This document shows positions 26,494 through 35,163 of a DNA stretch of 64,000 nt, piece after piece; the stretch's first letter is position 1, and each line of letters starts with the position of its first letter. The stretch covers positions 62,001 through 126,000 of the forward strand of contig JAFEFS010000100.1 in the NCBI GenBank assembly GCA_018240465.1, given 5' to 3'. A program made the position numbers and the translations under genes. The DNA is from Pseudomonadota bacterium. GTDB taxonomy: Bacteria > Pseudomonadota > Gammaproteobacteria > Xanthomonadales > Rhodanobacteraceae. The notes under the pieces are model-generated. The model did no database searches, was not told the origin of the DNA, and was given only the letters and a program-made list of their open reading frames with translations.

Positions 26494-27300
26494 ATGCGGA
26501 TGCCGTTTCGCAAGGGTCCTCCAGTGGTTGCACGCGGCATGTGCGCGCTCGCGCTGGCTGTCGCGGGCGCAGCCGCCCACGCCGACTTGACCGACGAGAT
26601 CCAGATCTACGACGACGGCATCAACAAGAAGGGCCAGCTCGGTCTGGAGCTGCATCTCAACACCACACTTGACGGTCGTTCGGAACCGGATTGGCCAGGC
26701 GAGATTCCGCCGAACCACGGCGTGCGCACCACGATGGAGTGGTCCTACGGAGTGACCGATTCGCTCGAGGCCGGGCTGTATCTGCCATTCCTGCGCGACT
26801 CGTCCGGCACCACCTATTTTGCCGGCCCGCGTTTCCGCGCCAAGTGGATGGCGTTCAAGCCTGCGGAAGGGGGTTCGGGAATGTTCGCCGGTCTCAACCT
26901 CGAGGTCGGCATGGTGAACGAACGTCTCGAACAGGGCCGTCCGAAAGTGGAGCTGCGGCCGATCCTGGGCTATCGCAACAAGGACTGGCTGGTCTCGTTC
27001 AATCCGGTGGTGGGCAAGTCGTTCCGCCCGCGCTACGGCAGTTCCAGGCCGAATTTCGCCCCTGGCATCAAGATCGCGCGCAGCATCGGCGGCGGCAACG
27101 CGATCGGTATCGAGTACTACGATGAGTTGGGCGAGTTCGGCAATTTCGAGCCGGCGCACAAGCAAAGCCAGCAATTGTTCCTCGCGTTTGACGCAGGCGG
27201 CATGGCGGTGCCTTTCAATTTCGGCATCGGTCGCGGGCTCAACGCGGCCAGCGACGCGTGGACTCTCAAGGCGATCTTCGAGGTACCGCTCGGGAATTGA
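26494..27300 (+). CDS. Predicted outer-membrane beta-barrel protein
   Basis: 268 residues from the ATG at 26494 (GGAG eight bases upstream); a GTG at 26473 is an alternative. The signal peptide ends AAAHA near residue 30. The mature part alternates hydrophobic and polar residues in short strands (YGVTDSLEAGLYLPFL, YFAGPRFRAKWMAF, GLNLEVGMVNE), typical of an outer-membrane barrel of roughly ten strands. No enzyme motif. Last gene of the binding protein-reductase operon, followed by a strong terminator. Function unknown; a porin-like role for the ligand of the operon is a guess. Confidence 0.7.
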   Translation: MRMPFRKGPPVVARGMCALALAVAGAAAHADLTDEIQIYDDGINKKGQLGLELHLNTTLDGRSEPDWPGEIPPNHGVRTTMEWSYGVTDSLEAGLYLPFLRDSSGTTYFAGPRFRAKWMAFKPAEGGSGMFAGLNLEVGMVNERLEQGRPKVELRPILGYRNKDWLVSFNPVVGKSFRPRYGSSRPNFAPGIKIARSIGGGNAIGIEYYDELGEFGNFEPAHKQSQQLFLAFDAGGMAVPFNFGIGRGLNAASDAWTLKAIFEVPLGN

Positions 27301-27315
27301 TCGGCGCGTCGTTCC

Positions 27316-27346
27316 GGATCGGGAAAGACACAACGTTTCCCGATCC
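27316..27346. terminator. Bidirectional terminator between convergent operons
   Basis: Perfect 11-base stem GGATCGGGAAA / TTTCCCGATCC with a 9-base loop, 15 bases past the barrel protein stop and 11 bases before the PstS-like stop on the other strand. The A and T bases at the stem base can serve both directions. Confidence 0.7.
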
Positions 27347-27357
27347 CGTCTCGTGAT

Positions 27358-28818
27358 TCAATCCAGCTTGGCGAGTTCCTCCTTCACCTCGTTGGCATTG
27401 AGCGGGAAATAGCCGGAATACGGAATCGGTTCCTGGCCCTGTCGGCTCAGCACGTAGCGCAGGAATTCCTTGATCGGCGCAGGCAGCGGCTGGCCGTGCG
27501 CGCGGCGCATGCGGATGTACATGTAGCGCGTCAGCGGATAGCGCCCGCTCGATGCCGTATCGGCATTGATTTCGATTGCTGGCCCCACGGCGTCACGCGC
27601 GACCGGCACGGCGCGCAGGCCGGCGCCTCCTTCCTCGAGGCCGCCGAAGCCGATCGCGCCGGTGTCCGCCGCGATCGCTTTCGCCGTGGCATCGATCGAA
27701 CCCTGATGCACGTTGTGGGCCCATTCACCGCCCTGCAATACCATGAACTGCATCGACATCGCGTTCGGTGCAACGAGCGGGGGTGCGTCGAGCACGATCG
27801 GCCGGTCCGCCCATTCGCCGCCGAGGCCGAGCTGGCCCCAACGCGTGATCGACGGATTCTTGCCGAACACCGCCTTGAGTTGCGCCAGCGTGACCTGCTT
27901 GAGCGGATTCTTGTCGTTGACGAAGATCGCCTGCGCGGTCGTGCGCTGCGGCGTGTTGAAGCCACCGCGCGCGACGCGGATCTCGAACAGCTTTTCGCCG
28001 CCATGCAGACCGGCGAACGAAGCCGCTTCGTCGGGCCAGAGTTCGCGGCCCATCGGTGCGAGATCGGTCATGCCGACCATCAGTGCGCCGAAGCCGTTGA
28101 GCGTGCCGAGGTGCTCCCACGGATCGCCCTTGCGTACGCCCGGCTGCAAGGCGCGGAAGTCGCGCATCCAGCGCTGCATCAGCGATTTCATGCCGTCGCT
28201 GCCAACGCTGCGGATGTCGCCGCGGACCTGTGCGCTCGCTGCATAGACCGGCAGCGCCGGATCGAGCCGGGCGACGTAGCCGGCGATCTTCGACAGTTCC
28301 TGCGCGATGTCGTCCGGCGGCAGCGGCTGGAATCCGGCCGTTCGCGCGGCGATCTTCTGGCCTTCCGCGCTCAGCGCGAAGCGCACGAATTCGGACACCG
28401 CCGGCACGGGCGGCGTATCCGGCCGCTTGTTGAACGCGAGAAACACTGGTTTGCCGTCGTGCAGGGCGACGCGCACGCTCACCGGCGCCTTCATCATGTC
28501 GCCGGCGAATTGATGCACGTACGGCGCGATTTCCTCCTTTTCGAACGATCGCGTGATCGGCGCGACATCGGCCTGCTCGAACATCAGCGCGCCGATCGCG
28601 GCGTCGTTGCCGCGGTGCTGCCATTTCGCGCCACGCACGACGTCCGGATGCGTTCGATGCAGCGCCTGCATCCACGCGTCCATGAGCGGGCCCATCTCGC
28701 TTGCGCCGATGCTGGACACGATGATTCGTTCGGCCGCGTGACTTGTCGCAGGAAGAGGCAGAGCCGCGGTGGCCGCAGCCAGCAGCGGGGTCAACAGTCG
28801 GATCGATGCGCGGGTCAC
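27358..28818 (-). CDS. PstS-like periplasmic binding protein with duplicated, shortened N-terminal copy
   Basis: 486 residues, exported (signal peptide to about residue 28). Residues 200-486 look like a full PstS-type binding protein (SVGSDGMKSLMQRWMRDF, TLNGFGALMVGMTDLAPM, AIFVNDKNPLKQVTLAQLKAVFGK). Residues 30-190 repeat its opening and closing parts (SIGASEMGPLMDAWMQAL, FEQADVAPITRSF, FALSAEGQKIAARTAGF) but lack the middle lobe. Ordinary PstS is about 320-350 residues. No pst permease genes nearby. The start overlaps the stop of the gene upstream by 4 bases. Anion binding is the family prediction only. Confidence 0.78.
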   Translation of the reverse strand: MTRASIRLLTPLLAAATAALPLPATSHAAERIIVSSIGASEMGPLMDAWMQALHRTHPDVVRGAKWQHRGNDAAIGALMFEQADVAPITRSFEKEEIAPYVHQFAGDMMKAPVSVRVALHDGKPVFLAFNKRPDTPPVPAVSEFVRFALSAEGQKIAARTAGFQPLPPDDIAQELSKIAGYVARLDPALPVYAASAQVRGDIRSVGSDGMKSLMQRWMRDFRALQPGVRKGDPWEHLGTLNGFGALMVGMTDLAPMGRELWPDEAASFAGLHGGEKLFEIRVARGGFNTPQRTTAQAIFVNDKNPLKQVTLAQLKAVFGKNPSITRWGQLGLGGEWADRPIVLDAPPLVAPNAMSMQFMVLQGGEWAHNVHQGSIDATAKAIAADTGAIGFGGLEEGGAGLRAVPVARDAVGPAIEINADTASSGRYPLTRYMYIRMRRAHGQPLPAPIKEFLRYVLSRQGQEPIPYSGYFPLNANEVKEELAKLD

Positions 28819-29717
28819 GGGTCGATTTCCTCCGGGTTCTTGATCGCGGCAAGCCGTGTCTGCACTTCGTCGCGCAGCGCCACCGCTTTCGCTTCGAGCG
28901 CCTTCCTGTCTTCGCTGCCGCTGTAGGCATAGCCGACGTTCATCGTGCCGATCGCGGCGCCCTTGGCGTCCTTTACCGGCAGATCGACACCGAAGCGCCT
29001 GTCGTTCGAATACAGGCCCGGGATTGGCGCCGGCGCATCGAGCACTTTCATGTCGTCGCCATCCGCCGGCTTGCCGTGGCGGCCGAAGGTCGAGCCGACC
29101 ACCACGAGGTCGTTCTTCGGCGGCACCTTCAGGCGCAGCGCCAGTACGGTCACTTCGGGATGGCGGCGGAACGTTTCATCGATCAGGGCCTGCGCGCGCG
29201 AACGCGTCGTGGCTGTCGCCACGTAGGGATACGGATCGAGCAGGTTGGCCGTGTTGAGGATGTGCCGCGAGAGGTCATCGCGGATCTGTACCGATTTTTT
29301 CTCGAGTTCGGCGCGGCCGCCCGTGCCCGAGCTCGCCCAGGTCAGCGCTACCGCGCCCACGGTCAGTCCGGCGAGATCGTGCAGCGGCAGTTCGATTTCA
29401 ATCCGCCGGCTCGCGGTTTCGACGATGCGCGTCTTGCCGTTGGCAGCGACATCGACGGCCTCGCCGCTGGCGGGCGTGCCGATCCGGCCGATGTTCGAGG
29501 CGAGGACGAGGCTGGTACCCGTTTTCGGTGGTGCGGCGTAGATTTCGATGGTGCGCAGGTCTGGATGCCCAACGAGGGTACGATCCACGAGCTCCTGCGC
29601 GTAGATCTTCACCGGGATCGTGACCTGCGCATGAACTGGAGACGACAGGATCGCGATCGTCGCGAGGACTGCGATAACCGATAGTCGCATCGAGGGCCGC
29701 GTTTTGTGTTTCATCAT
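28815..29717 (-). CDS. Exported protein with two copies of an uncharacterised sensor-like domain
   Basis: 300 residues from the ATG at 29717 (CCGGGGTA upstream); the ATG at 29714 or the longer frame to 29783 are less likely. Signal peptide about 28 residues. Copy 1 (about 32-130: YAQELVDRTLVGHPDLRTIEI, PPKTG, RIGTPASG, LHDLAGLTVGAV) and copy 2 (about 160-260: AQALIDETFRRHPEVTVLAL, PPKNDLVVVG, RHGKPADGDD, VKDAKGAAIGTM) align with each other and with the single-domain protein encoded at 29917. The pattern resembles periplasmic ligand-sensing folds. Translationally coupled to the PstS-like gene, so the two may work together. Confidence 0.75.
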   Translation of the reverse strand: MMKHKTRPSMRLSVIAVLATIAILSSPVHAQVTIPVKIYAQELVDRTLVGHPDLRTIEIYAAPPKTGTSLVLASNIGRIGTPASGEAVDVAANGKTRIVETASRRIEIELPLHDLAGLTVGAVALTWASSGTGGRAELEKKSVQIRDDLSRHILNTANLLDPYPYVATATTRSRAQALIDETFRRHPEVTVLALRLKVPPKNDLVVVGSTFGRHGKPADGDDMKVLDAPAPIPGLYSNDRRFGVDLPVKDAKGAAIGTMNVGYAYSGSEDRKALEAKAVALRDEVQTRLAAIKNPEEIDP

Positions 29718-29916
29718 GTCTGTACCCCGGCGTTTGATAGTGGACGCGCGCGACACGCTAACGATGCAACCTGTCGCAAACATGAAGACTCGATAAAAAT
29801 GCGGTCAGGTCGCGAGCTTTCTGCCTGAAAGGTTTTTCAGGATCGCGACAGGGTGCGTACAGAGTCGCCGCATATATTCCGCAAACGCTTCCAAACCCGG
29901 ATGCGACAAACCCACA

Positions 29917-30465
29917 ATGAGGGAGGTTTTCATGAAACTGTCCAAGTTGACCCTGACCGTTGCTCTCGCGGGCGCAGTGATGTTCGGTGTGGCCTCTTCG
30001 GCTTCGGCCGCCGAAAAGAACTGGACCCCGCCGGCGCACAAGATCTACGGCCAGAAGCTGTCGGACGAGACGATGGCCGCGCATCCGGAACTACTCAGCA
30101 TCACGCTGCACGGCGTGCCGCCCGGCAAGACCGACGTCTATACGATGTTCGCCGGGTCCTATCTCGATCGCGTCGGCAATCCGGACGATCCGGACGATAT
30201 CGATGTCTCCAAGAAGGGCATCACGATCGTCGATCCGCGCTGGCACCGCACGCAGGACAATCCGAAGAAGTTCGTTATCCTGATGCCGATGCGCGACGCA
30301 AAGGGCGACAACATCGGTCTCGTCGTCTATGCGTGGAAGAACCCGCCGGCGAATGCGAACAACAGTGCCGACGAGCTGAGCTACCTGAAGAAGGCGAACG
30401 ATCTGCGCGATGCGCTGGCGAAGAAGATTCCGAGCTACAACGCGTTGTTCGACGAAGCCAAATAA
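29917..30465 (+). CDS. Exported single-copy homolog of the two-domain protein upstream
   Basis: 182 residues from the ATG at 29932, or a slightly longer form from 29917, with GAGGGAGG before 29932. Signal peptide LTLTVALAGAVMFGVASSASAA. The mature part has the same order of motifs as its divergent neighbour: YGQKLSDETMAAHPELLSITL, PPGKTDVYTMF, DRVGNPDDPDDIDV, LMPMRDAKGDNIGLVV, then a helical end (ADELSYLKKANDLRDALAKKI). No known enzyme motif. The neighbouring gene probably arose by duplication of this unit. Function unknown. Confidence 0.78.
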   Translation: MREVFMKLSKLTLTVALAGAVMFGVASSASAAEKNWTPPAHKIYGQKLSDETMAAHPELLSITLHGVPPGKTDVYTMFAGSYLDRVGNPDDPDDIDVSKKGITIVDPRWHRTQDNPKKFVILMPMRDAKGDNIGLVVYAWKNPPANANNSADELSYLKKANDLRDALAKKIPSYNALFDEAK

Positions 30466-30592
30466 GCTGCAGCGGACGCGGTTTGCTGCACGGCCGAACC
30501 GGATTCCGTTCGCGGTGTGCATGGCACCGTGGGCGGCATCCGGCGTGTTGTCCGACAGCAAAGCCTCACCCAAGCCCATAGGGAAACGACAC

Positions 30593-31627
30593 ATGAAACC
30601 GAAAATCCACGCGCTCGCCGCAGCCCTGGCCTTCATCCTGCCCGTACTTGCGTTTGCCGATGGCCCAGCCCCGCTCAAGCCGCTTGGTCGCACCGACATG
30701 CCCGGCTACGACGGCGATTTCGATCACTTCGGCGCCGACGTCAAGGGCGATCGCCTGTTCCTCGCCGGCGAGGAAGGCGGCGAGCTCGACGTCTTCAACC
30801 TGCACAGCGGTGCGCACCTGAAAACCGTCAAGGGCATGGAAGAGCCGCATGCGATCTACTACGACGCGAACAAGGATCGTATCTTCCTCAGTAACTCCGG
30901 CAATGGCCTGACCCACATCCTCGACGGCAAGACCTACGCGCAGATCGGCACGGTCAAGCTGATCCCGGGCGCCGATGTGATGTACCACGATCCATCCACC
31001 AACCGCCTCTGGTTCGTTGTGGGCGGCAAGAACGCGCCGACGAAGTTGCCCAAGGTCACGGTTGCCCAGGTCGACCCCGAAACGGGCAAGACAGTCAGCG
31101 AAACCCAGTTCGACACCGACTTCACCGAGGGCATCATCGCCGAGCAGCACGGTTCGCACGTATACGTCAACGTGGCTGGTCTGAGTGAAATTGCCGTGCT
31201 CGACAAGAAGACCGGCAAGGTACTTTCCACCTGGCCGGTAAAGGAAGGGCAGAACAACTCGGCCATCGACCTCGACGAGAAGAACAAGCGCCTGTTCATC
31301 ATCACGCGAAAGCCGTTCAAGCTCGTGGTCGTCAACACCGACAACGGTCAGTCGGTAGCAAGCTTCGATGCGCCTGGTCGCACCAACGGTTTGATCTTCG
31401 ATGCGGCCAACCGCCGTATCTACGCCTGCGGTGATGACTACACCGGCGTGTTCGCCCAGCGCGATGCGGACCACTACGTGGAACTTGCCCGCGTGCCTAC
31501 GGAAAAAGGCGCGAAGACGTGTTTTCTCGCTCCCGAAGTCGGCCAGTTCTATCTTGCCGTCGGCGGCGCGAAGGACACGAAGGCCGGGCTGCTGCGCTAC
31601 GCTGTGGTGCCGGGCGACGCGAAGTAG
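30593..31627 (+). CDS. YncE-like exported beta-propeller protein
   Basis: 344 residues from the ATG at 30593 (AGGGAAA upstream); the frame is open from 30410 but that part overlaps the preceding gene. Signal peptide AALAFILPVLAFA. The mature protein is built of repeating blades with the YVTN/YncE pattern: GDRLFLAGEEGGELDVFNL, DRIFLSNSGNGLTHIL, HVYVNVAGLSEIAVLD, RRIYACGDDYTGVFAQ. Such propellers usually bind proteins or small ligands in the periplasm and are not enzymes. Same strand as the sensor-like gene 127 bases upstream. Confidence 0.83.
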   Translation: MKPKIHALAAALAFILPVLAFADGPAPLKPLGRTDMPGYDGDFDHFGADVKGDRLFLAGEEGGELDVFNLHSGAHLKTVKGMEEPHAIYYDANKDRIFLSNSGNGLTHILDGKTYAQIGTVKLIPGADVMYHDPSTNRLWFVVGGKNAPTKLPKVTVAQVDPETGKTVSETQFDTDFTEGIIAEQHGSHVYVNVAGLSEIAVLDKKTGKVLSTWPVKEGQNNSAIDLDEKNKRLFIITRKPFKLVVVNTDNGQSVASFDAPGRTNGLIFDAANRRIYACGDDYTGVFAQRDADHYVELARVPTEKGAKTCFLAPEVGQFYLAVGGAKDTKAGLLRYAVVPGDAK

Positions 31628-31644
31628 CGCACCGTCGCCGCTCG

Positions 31645-31673
31645 CCGGCAGCGCCGCATCTGCGCGCTGCCGG
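31645..31673. terminator. Hairpin after the beta-propeller gene
   Basis: CCGGCAGCGC / GCGCTGCCGG with a 9-base loop, 18 bases past the stop codon. No T-run follows. It lies in the 255-base gap between convergent genes (31628-31882), which otherwise holds only the REP-like fragment. Confidence 0.45.
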
Positions 31674-31735
31674 TGACCATGGAGCTTGCTGCGGCATTCC
31701 GCTGGAGCGCTTTCGATTCAAGTATCTGCAAGCTC

Positions 31736-31755
31736 GTCATCCCCGCGAAGGCGGA
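31736..31755. repeat. Fragment of the dispersed GTCATYCYCGCGAA element
   Basis: GTCATCCCCGCGAAGGCGGA resembles the left arm and loop of the palindrome at 10673-10698. The right arm is degraded: GGCCGGTCATCC follows about 20 bases later. Likely a decayed copy of a chromosomal repeat. Confidence 0.45.
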
Positions 31756-31882
31756 GCCTTCAACAGCCGAATGGCCGGTCATCCGCTCTTGATCTTCGCT
31801 GCGATGGAGCAAGAACCGGACTCCGCGCGCCATGCTTCGCATGGCCCCGGAATTACCTGCAAGCACCGCGGACGAAACTGCC

Positions 31883-33304
31883 CTAGCGCTTCACCGCGCC
31901 AGCCGCAATCGTGACCGACTGCGACGTCACCGTGCGGCCACGACTGTCGGTCGCGCTGAGCCGATAGGTGCCGGGATACAGATACAACCGGCTTTGCGCC
32001 GAGCCGTGGTTGGCGAGTATACGTTGCGACATCGGCGCATTCGGATCGATCACGTTGAGAACCGCGCGATCGGCGGCGACGGCGTCGTCGCCTTCGTTCG
32101 CGTAGCGCGCCTCGACCATGCACGGAAACTGGTTGCGGCAAAGGTCGCTGCTGACCGGGTAGGGTTGGCGGGTACCGGCGAGGCTGATCCAGTCCGGGCG
32201 ACCATCGGTTTCCGCCGTCGGCGGAAAGAACACGCTGACATCGTAGAGCCCGGGTTTCAGCGTCCACGGTGTGTTGCCGGCATCCACGTAGACGAACGGT
32301 TGCGCCGGGTGCGCGGCCTGCATCACCGCCGTGTACCAGGGGTGGTCCTGGTCGCCGCGCGCATGCTGGATCAGCATTGTCTGTTCGACGCAGAGCGGAT
32401 CGATGTGGGCGATCTTGCGGAAAAACATCGCCATGCTCGAACCGCCGAGATAGACGCCCGATTTCTGGATATGGCCGAAGCCGGCGTTGACGACGAGGCG
32501 CGCATTCGGGTCGTGCTTGAACACCTGATCGTACAGCGACTGCGCGCCCGCACGCTCGCGCGCGTCGCCGGTGCCCGCATCCTCGGCGTCGTAGGCGACG
32601 ACGGTGTAGCCCAGCTTCTGCGCCGCGCGCACCATTTCGCCGTAGATCGGTTCCTCGACGTAGAAGCCCGCCTTCGCGGTCGGATAGCCGCGCTTGCGCA
32701 ACCCGTCCGCTTCCTTGAGATACAGCGTCTCCGCGGCGAAATGGGTGAAGCCCTCGGCGCGCAGGCGCGCGAGCAGATCGACAGTCAGCGTGCGCGTGAG
32801 TGGCGCGCTGTGCGCCTCGTTGAAGAACACGGCCTTGCGATCCCTGGCCAGTTCGAGAATGACATCGGCCGCGGGCCGCGCGCGCCAGCCGCTGCTCAGC
32901 GGCGACGGCGCGTCGTCGGGTTGCGCCGGCTGTGCGATCGAAAACGAACGCGCGGCGCCGGGATAGTCGCCGATCCAGGTCTGGAACCACGACAGGTACT
33001 GGCCGAAGATCAGGCGAAACGCGCGCTCGTTGTTTTCGTCGTAGGCGGCCTGCATCGCCACATACTGCGCGAGCAGGCCGGGCTGTTTCTGCGCGCGGCG
33101 CATGATGCCTTCGGACCTGTCCGCGGCGGCGAGCTGCCGGCGACGCCATTCGGCCGGCGTCATCTCTTGTTCCGTCGGCGATTCCTGGCCACGGCGCAGC
33201 AGGCCGCGTCTGCCGGCTTCGCTGATCGGGTCGCCCTGTGCGCAAATTGCCGCCGGAAGGGCGGCGAGCAGGCACAGGATCAGGCAACGCTTGCTTATCG
33301 ACAT
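31883..33304 (-). CDS. Exported EreA/ChaN-like (Tiki superfamily-like) protein of unknown function
   Basis: 473 residues from the ATG at 33304. Signal peptide (RCLILCLLAALPAAICA). The central part (about 150-370) carries FFNEAHSAPLTRTLTVDLLARL... then THFAAETLYL, and later VNAGFGHIQKSGVYLGGSSMAMFF. The order Glu-x-His, Ala-x-Glu and a late Gly-x-x-His is that of the erythromycin-esterase/ChaN/Tiki hydrolase-like fold. The N-terminal 120 residues are helical with Arg-rich stretches (AEWRRRQLAAADRSEGIMRRAQKQ). The C-terminal 100 residues look like a beta-sandwich (LYLYPGTYRLSATDSRGRTV). Its stop is convergent with the propeller gene. A heavy-metal or haem role is possible but unproven. Confidence 0.65.
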   Translation of the reverse strand: MSISKRCLILCLLAALPAAICAQGDPISEAGRRGLLRRGQESPTEQEMTPAEWRRRQLAAADRSEGIMRRAQKQPGLLAQYVAMQAAYDENNERAFRLIFGQYLSWFQTWIGDYPGAARSFSIAQPAQPDDAPSPLSSGWRARPAADVILELARDRKAVFFNEAHSAPLTRTLTVDLLARLRAEGFTHFAAETLYLKEADGLRKRGYPTAKAGFYVEEPIYGEMVRAAQKLGYTVVAYDAEDAGTGDARERAGAQSLYDQVFKHDPNARLVVNAGFGHIQKSGVYLGGSSMAMFFRKIAHIDPLCVEQTMLIQHARGDQDHPWYTAVMQAAHPAQPFVYVDAGNTPWTLKPGLYDVSVFFPPTAETDGRPDWISLAGTRQPYPVSSDLCRNQFPCMVEARYANEGDDAVAADRAVLNVIDPNAPMSQRILANHGSAQSRLYLYPGTYRLSATDSRGRTVTSQSVTIAAGAVKR

Positions 33305-33308
33305 GCGC

Positions 33309-33995
33309 TCAGACTCCGCGCAGCAGATGTTCTTGCCGCCGCGCCAACGCGCCATGGTACTGATCGGCAAGTTGCGAATGTTGCGCGATTTCGATGCCGA
33401 GATCGTTGACCAGGCCATTCTCCAGGCTGTAGCACCAGCCGTGTACTGTCAGGTTCTGGCCGCGCTCCCAGGCGTCCCTCACCACGGTTGTCTGCGCGGC
33501 GTTGACCACCTGCTCGATCACGTTGAGCTCGCACAGACGCGCGTGGCGCAGCGTGTGCGCATCGATCCCGTCGAGTGCCGACGCGTGCTTCTGCGCAACG
33601 TCGCCGACATGGCGCAGCCAGTTGTCGACCAGGCCCAGACGCAGGCCGTCGAGCACCGCGCGGACGCCACCGCAGCCGTAGTGACCGACGACAAGAATGT
33701 GCTCCACCTTGAGCACGTCCACCGCGAACTGGATCGTCGACAGGCAGTTGAGGTCGGTATGCACGACCACATTGGCGACGTTGCGCTGCACGAACACCTC
33801 GCCCGGTGCCATGTCGATGATCTGGTTCGCCGGCACGCGCGAGTCCGAGCAGCCGATCCACAGATACTTCGGCGCCTGCTGGTCGGCGAGGCGGTGGAAG
33901 TAGTCGGGATCGCGCCGGCGCAGATCCAGCGACCAGGCGTGATTGCGTTCGAGCAGGTGGGCGAGGCGGGATTTCGATGGCGGCAATGTCGTCAT
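33309..33995 (-). CDS. can: Beta-class carbonic anhydrase
   Basis: 228-residue cytoplasmic zinc enzyme that interconverts CO2 and bicarbonate. Zinc ligands Cys49 (WIGCSDSR), Asp51 of the Asp-Arg dyad with Arg53, His105 and Cys108 (VVGHYGCGGV) are all present. The length matches Can-type enzymes of Gammaproteobacteria. The stop is 4 bases before the start of the exported EreA-like gene, so they probably share a transcript. Bicarbonate feeds carbamoyl-phosphate synthetase, but the carAB genes are 12 kb away. Confidence 0.96.
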   Translation of the reverse strand: MTTLPPSKSRLAHLLERNHAWSLDLRRRDPDYFHRLADQQAPKYLWIGCSDSRVPANQIIDMAPGEVFVQRNVANVVVHTDLNCLSTIQFAVDVLKVEHILVVGHYGCGGVRAVLDGLRLGLVDNWLRHVGDVAQKHASALDGIDAHTLRHARLCELNVIEQVVNAAQTTVVRDAWERGQNLTVHGWCYSLENGLVNDLGIEIAQHSQLADQYHGALARRQEHLLRGV

Positions 33996-34064
33996 GCGCC
34001 CTAGCTTAGCAGCAGTCGCGCGGCGCGATCGTCAAACGATGCTTGCCCTCGCGCAGCGGGGGAT

Positions 34065-34104
34065 TCGCGCAAAGGAAAAGGGCTTGGAGACTATCCAAGC
34101 CCTT
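34065..34104 (-). terminator. Rho-independent terminator of tmRNA
   Basis: On the minus strand, right after the CCA end, AAGGGCTTGGA / TCCAAGCCCTT form a perfect 11-base stem with a 5-base loop, followed by TTTTCCTTT. Confidence 0.85.
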
Positions 34105-34109
34105 GTAAT

Positions 34110-34463
34110 TGGTGGAGGTGGGGGGAATTGAACCCCCGTCCGAAGACACTACGTCCCTGGCTCTACATGCATAGCTCGCCGTTTGATCTCATCCTGCGGC
34201 AACACGGCGTGCGAAGCGCACCGCAGGACCAGCCGGTTGAGAGTTAGCTGATGATCGACCGACGGCGACCAGCGGCGATTCCGTGATGATGACCCTACAC
34301 CGGCGAGCACGGACACAAGCGGGTTCGGGGCTAGGCCTTAAGCGGCCAGAGCGTAGTTGTCGTCGTTGGCAACTAAAAGTTTGCTGCTGGATTAACGAGG
34401 AAAGCTGCCCCCTCGGCATGCACCAAGCGATTTCGATATCCCCGTCGAAGCCATGTCACCCCC
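34110..34463 (-). ncRNA. ssrA: tmRNA (transfer-messenger RNA)
   Basis: 354-base RNA that rescues stalled ribosomes. The 5' end GGGGGTGACATGGCTTCGACG and the 3' end GGGGGTTCAATTCCCCCC-ACCTCCACCA form the alanine-tRNA-like domain; the T-arm and CCA are encoded. The tag reading frame is at 34338-34370 on the minus strand: resume codon GCC after TAGTT, giving ANDDNYALAA and then TAA, one residue different from the E. coli tag. It lies 70 bases downstream of smpB on the same strand and is followed by its own terminator. Confidence 0.97.
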
Positions 34464-34533
34464 GGGAGAAACGCTGGTCTGTGGATTATATGGTTCCCGG
34501 CGCGGCAACTTCAACGCTGCGCGTGGACGCAGT

Positions 34534-35016
34534 TCAGCCGAAGCGGTTTTTCGAGCGCATCGCCTGCTGTTTTTCGCGCGCGAAGTCGCGGTCCTTTTCC
34601 GCAGCACGCTTGTCGTGATCCTGTTTGCCCTTGGCCAGGCCGAGCTCGATCTTGACCCGGTTGGCTTTCCAGTACATCGCGGTCGGCACGAGCGTGTAGC
34701 CCTTGCGCTCGACCGCGCCGATCAGCTTGTCGATTTCGGCGCGATTGAGCAGGAGTTTGCGCGTGCGCCGGTCATCGGCGACGACGTGGGTCGATGCCGA
34801 GAGCAGTGGCGGGATTGATGCGCCGAACAGGAATATCTCGCCGTTGCGCACGATCGCATAGGCATCGACGATGCTGATGCGTCCTGCGCGCAGGCTTTTG
34901 ACTTCCCAGCCTTGCAGGGCGACACCGGCCTCGTAGCGCTCATCGATGTGATATTCGTGCCGCGCGCGTTTGTTCAGCGCGATGGTCGAATCGGTTTTCT
35001 TGTTGTCTTTTGCCAT
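34534..35016 (-). CDS. smpB: SsrA-binding protein SmpB
   Basis: 160-residue partner of tmRNA. It starts [40 protein letters not shown], a near-canonical SmpB opening, has [30 protein letters not shown] in the middle and a basic tail ([21 protein letters not shown]) that enters the empty A site. Immediately upstream of ssrA, same strand, the usual arrangement. Confidence 0.97.
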   Translation of the reverse strand: MAKDNKKTDSTIALNKRARHEYHIDERYEAGVALQGWEVKSLRAGRISIVDAYAIVRNGEIFLFGASIPPLLSASTHVVADDRRTRKLLLNRAEIDKLIGAVERKGYTLVPTAMYWKANRVKIELGLAKGKQDHDKRAAEKDRDFAREKQQAMRSKNRFG

Positions 35017-35163
35017 GGTCGTGAAGTTGCGCCCCGATGCGGGTATCGCCGTTACGTTCTACAATCGGGTCATGCGTAATTGCACATTGTATACATCCGG
35101 CATGGAAAAGTACGGCCGAGGATGGCCGCCGCACGACTTTCACGGGCAACGGCGAGTGCCGGG

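Noticed and set aside
24385-27333. 982-codon open frame on the minus strand
   Set aside because: It lies fully opposite the reductase and barrel genes, is His/Arg/Ala-rich with no recognisable motif and has no start signal. It is a GC-rich antisense shadow.
35060-35100. Extra copy of the regulon operator in the smpB-ratA gap
   Set aside because: ATTGCAC and TTGTATAC fragments are present but no second arm at the right distance.
35080-35163. Longer start for ratA
   Set aside because: The extra 28 residues are not family-like and overlap the divergent smpB promoter region; the ATG at 35164 matches the family start.
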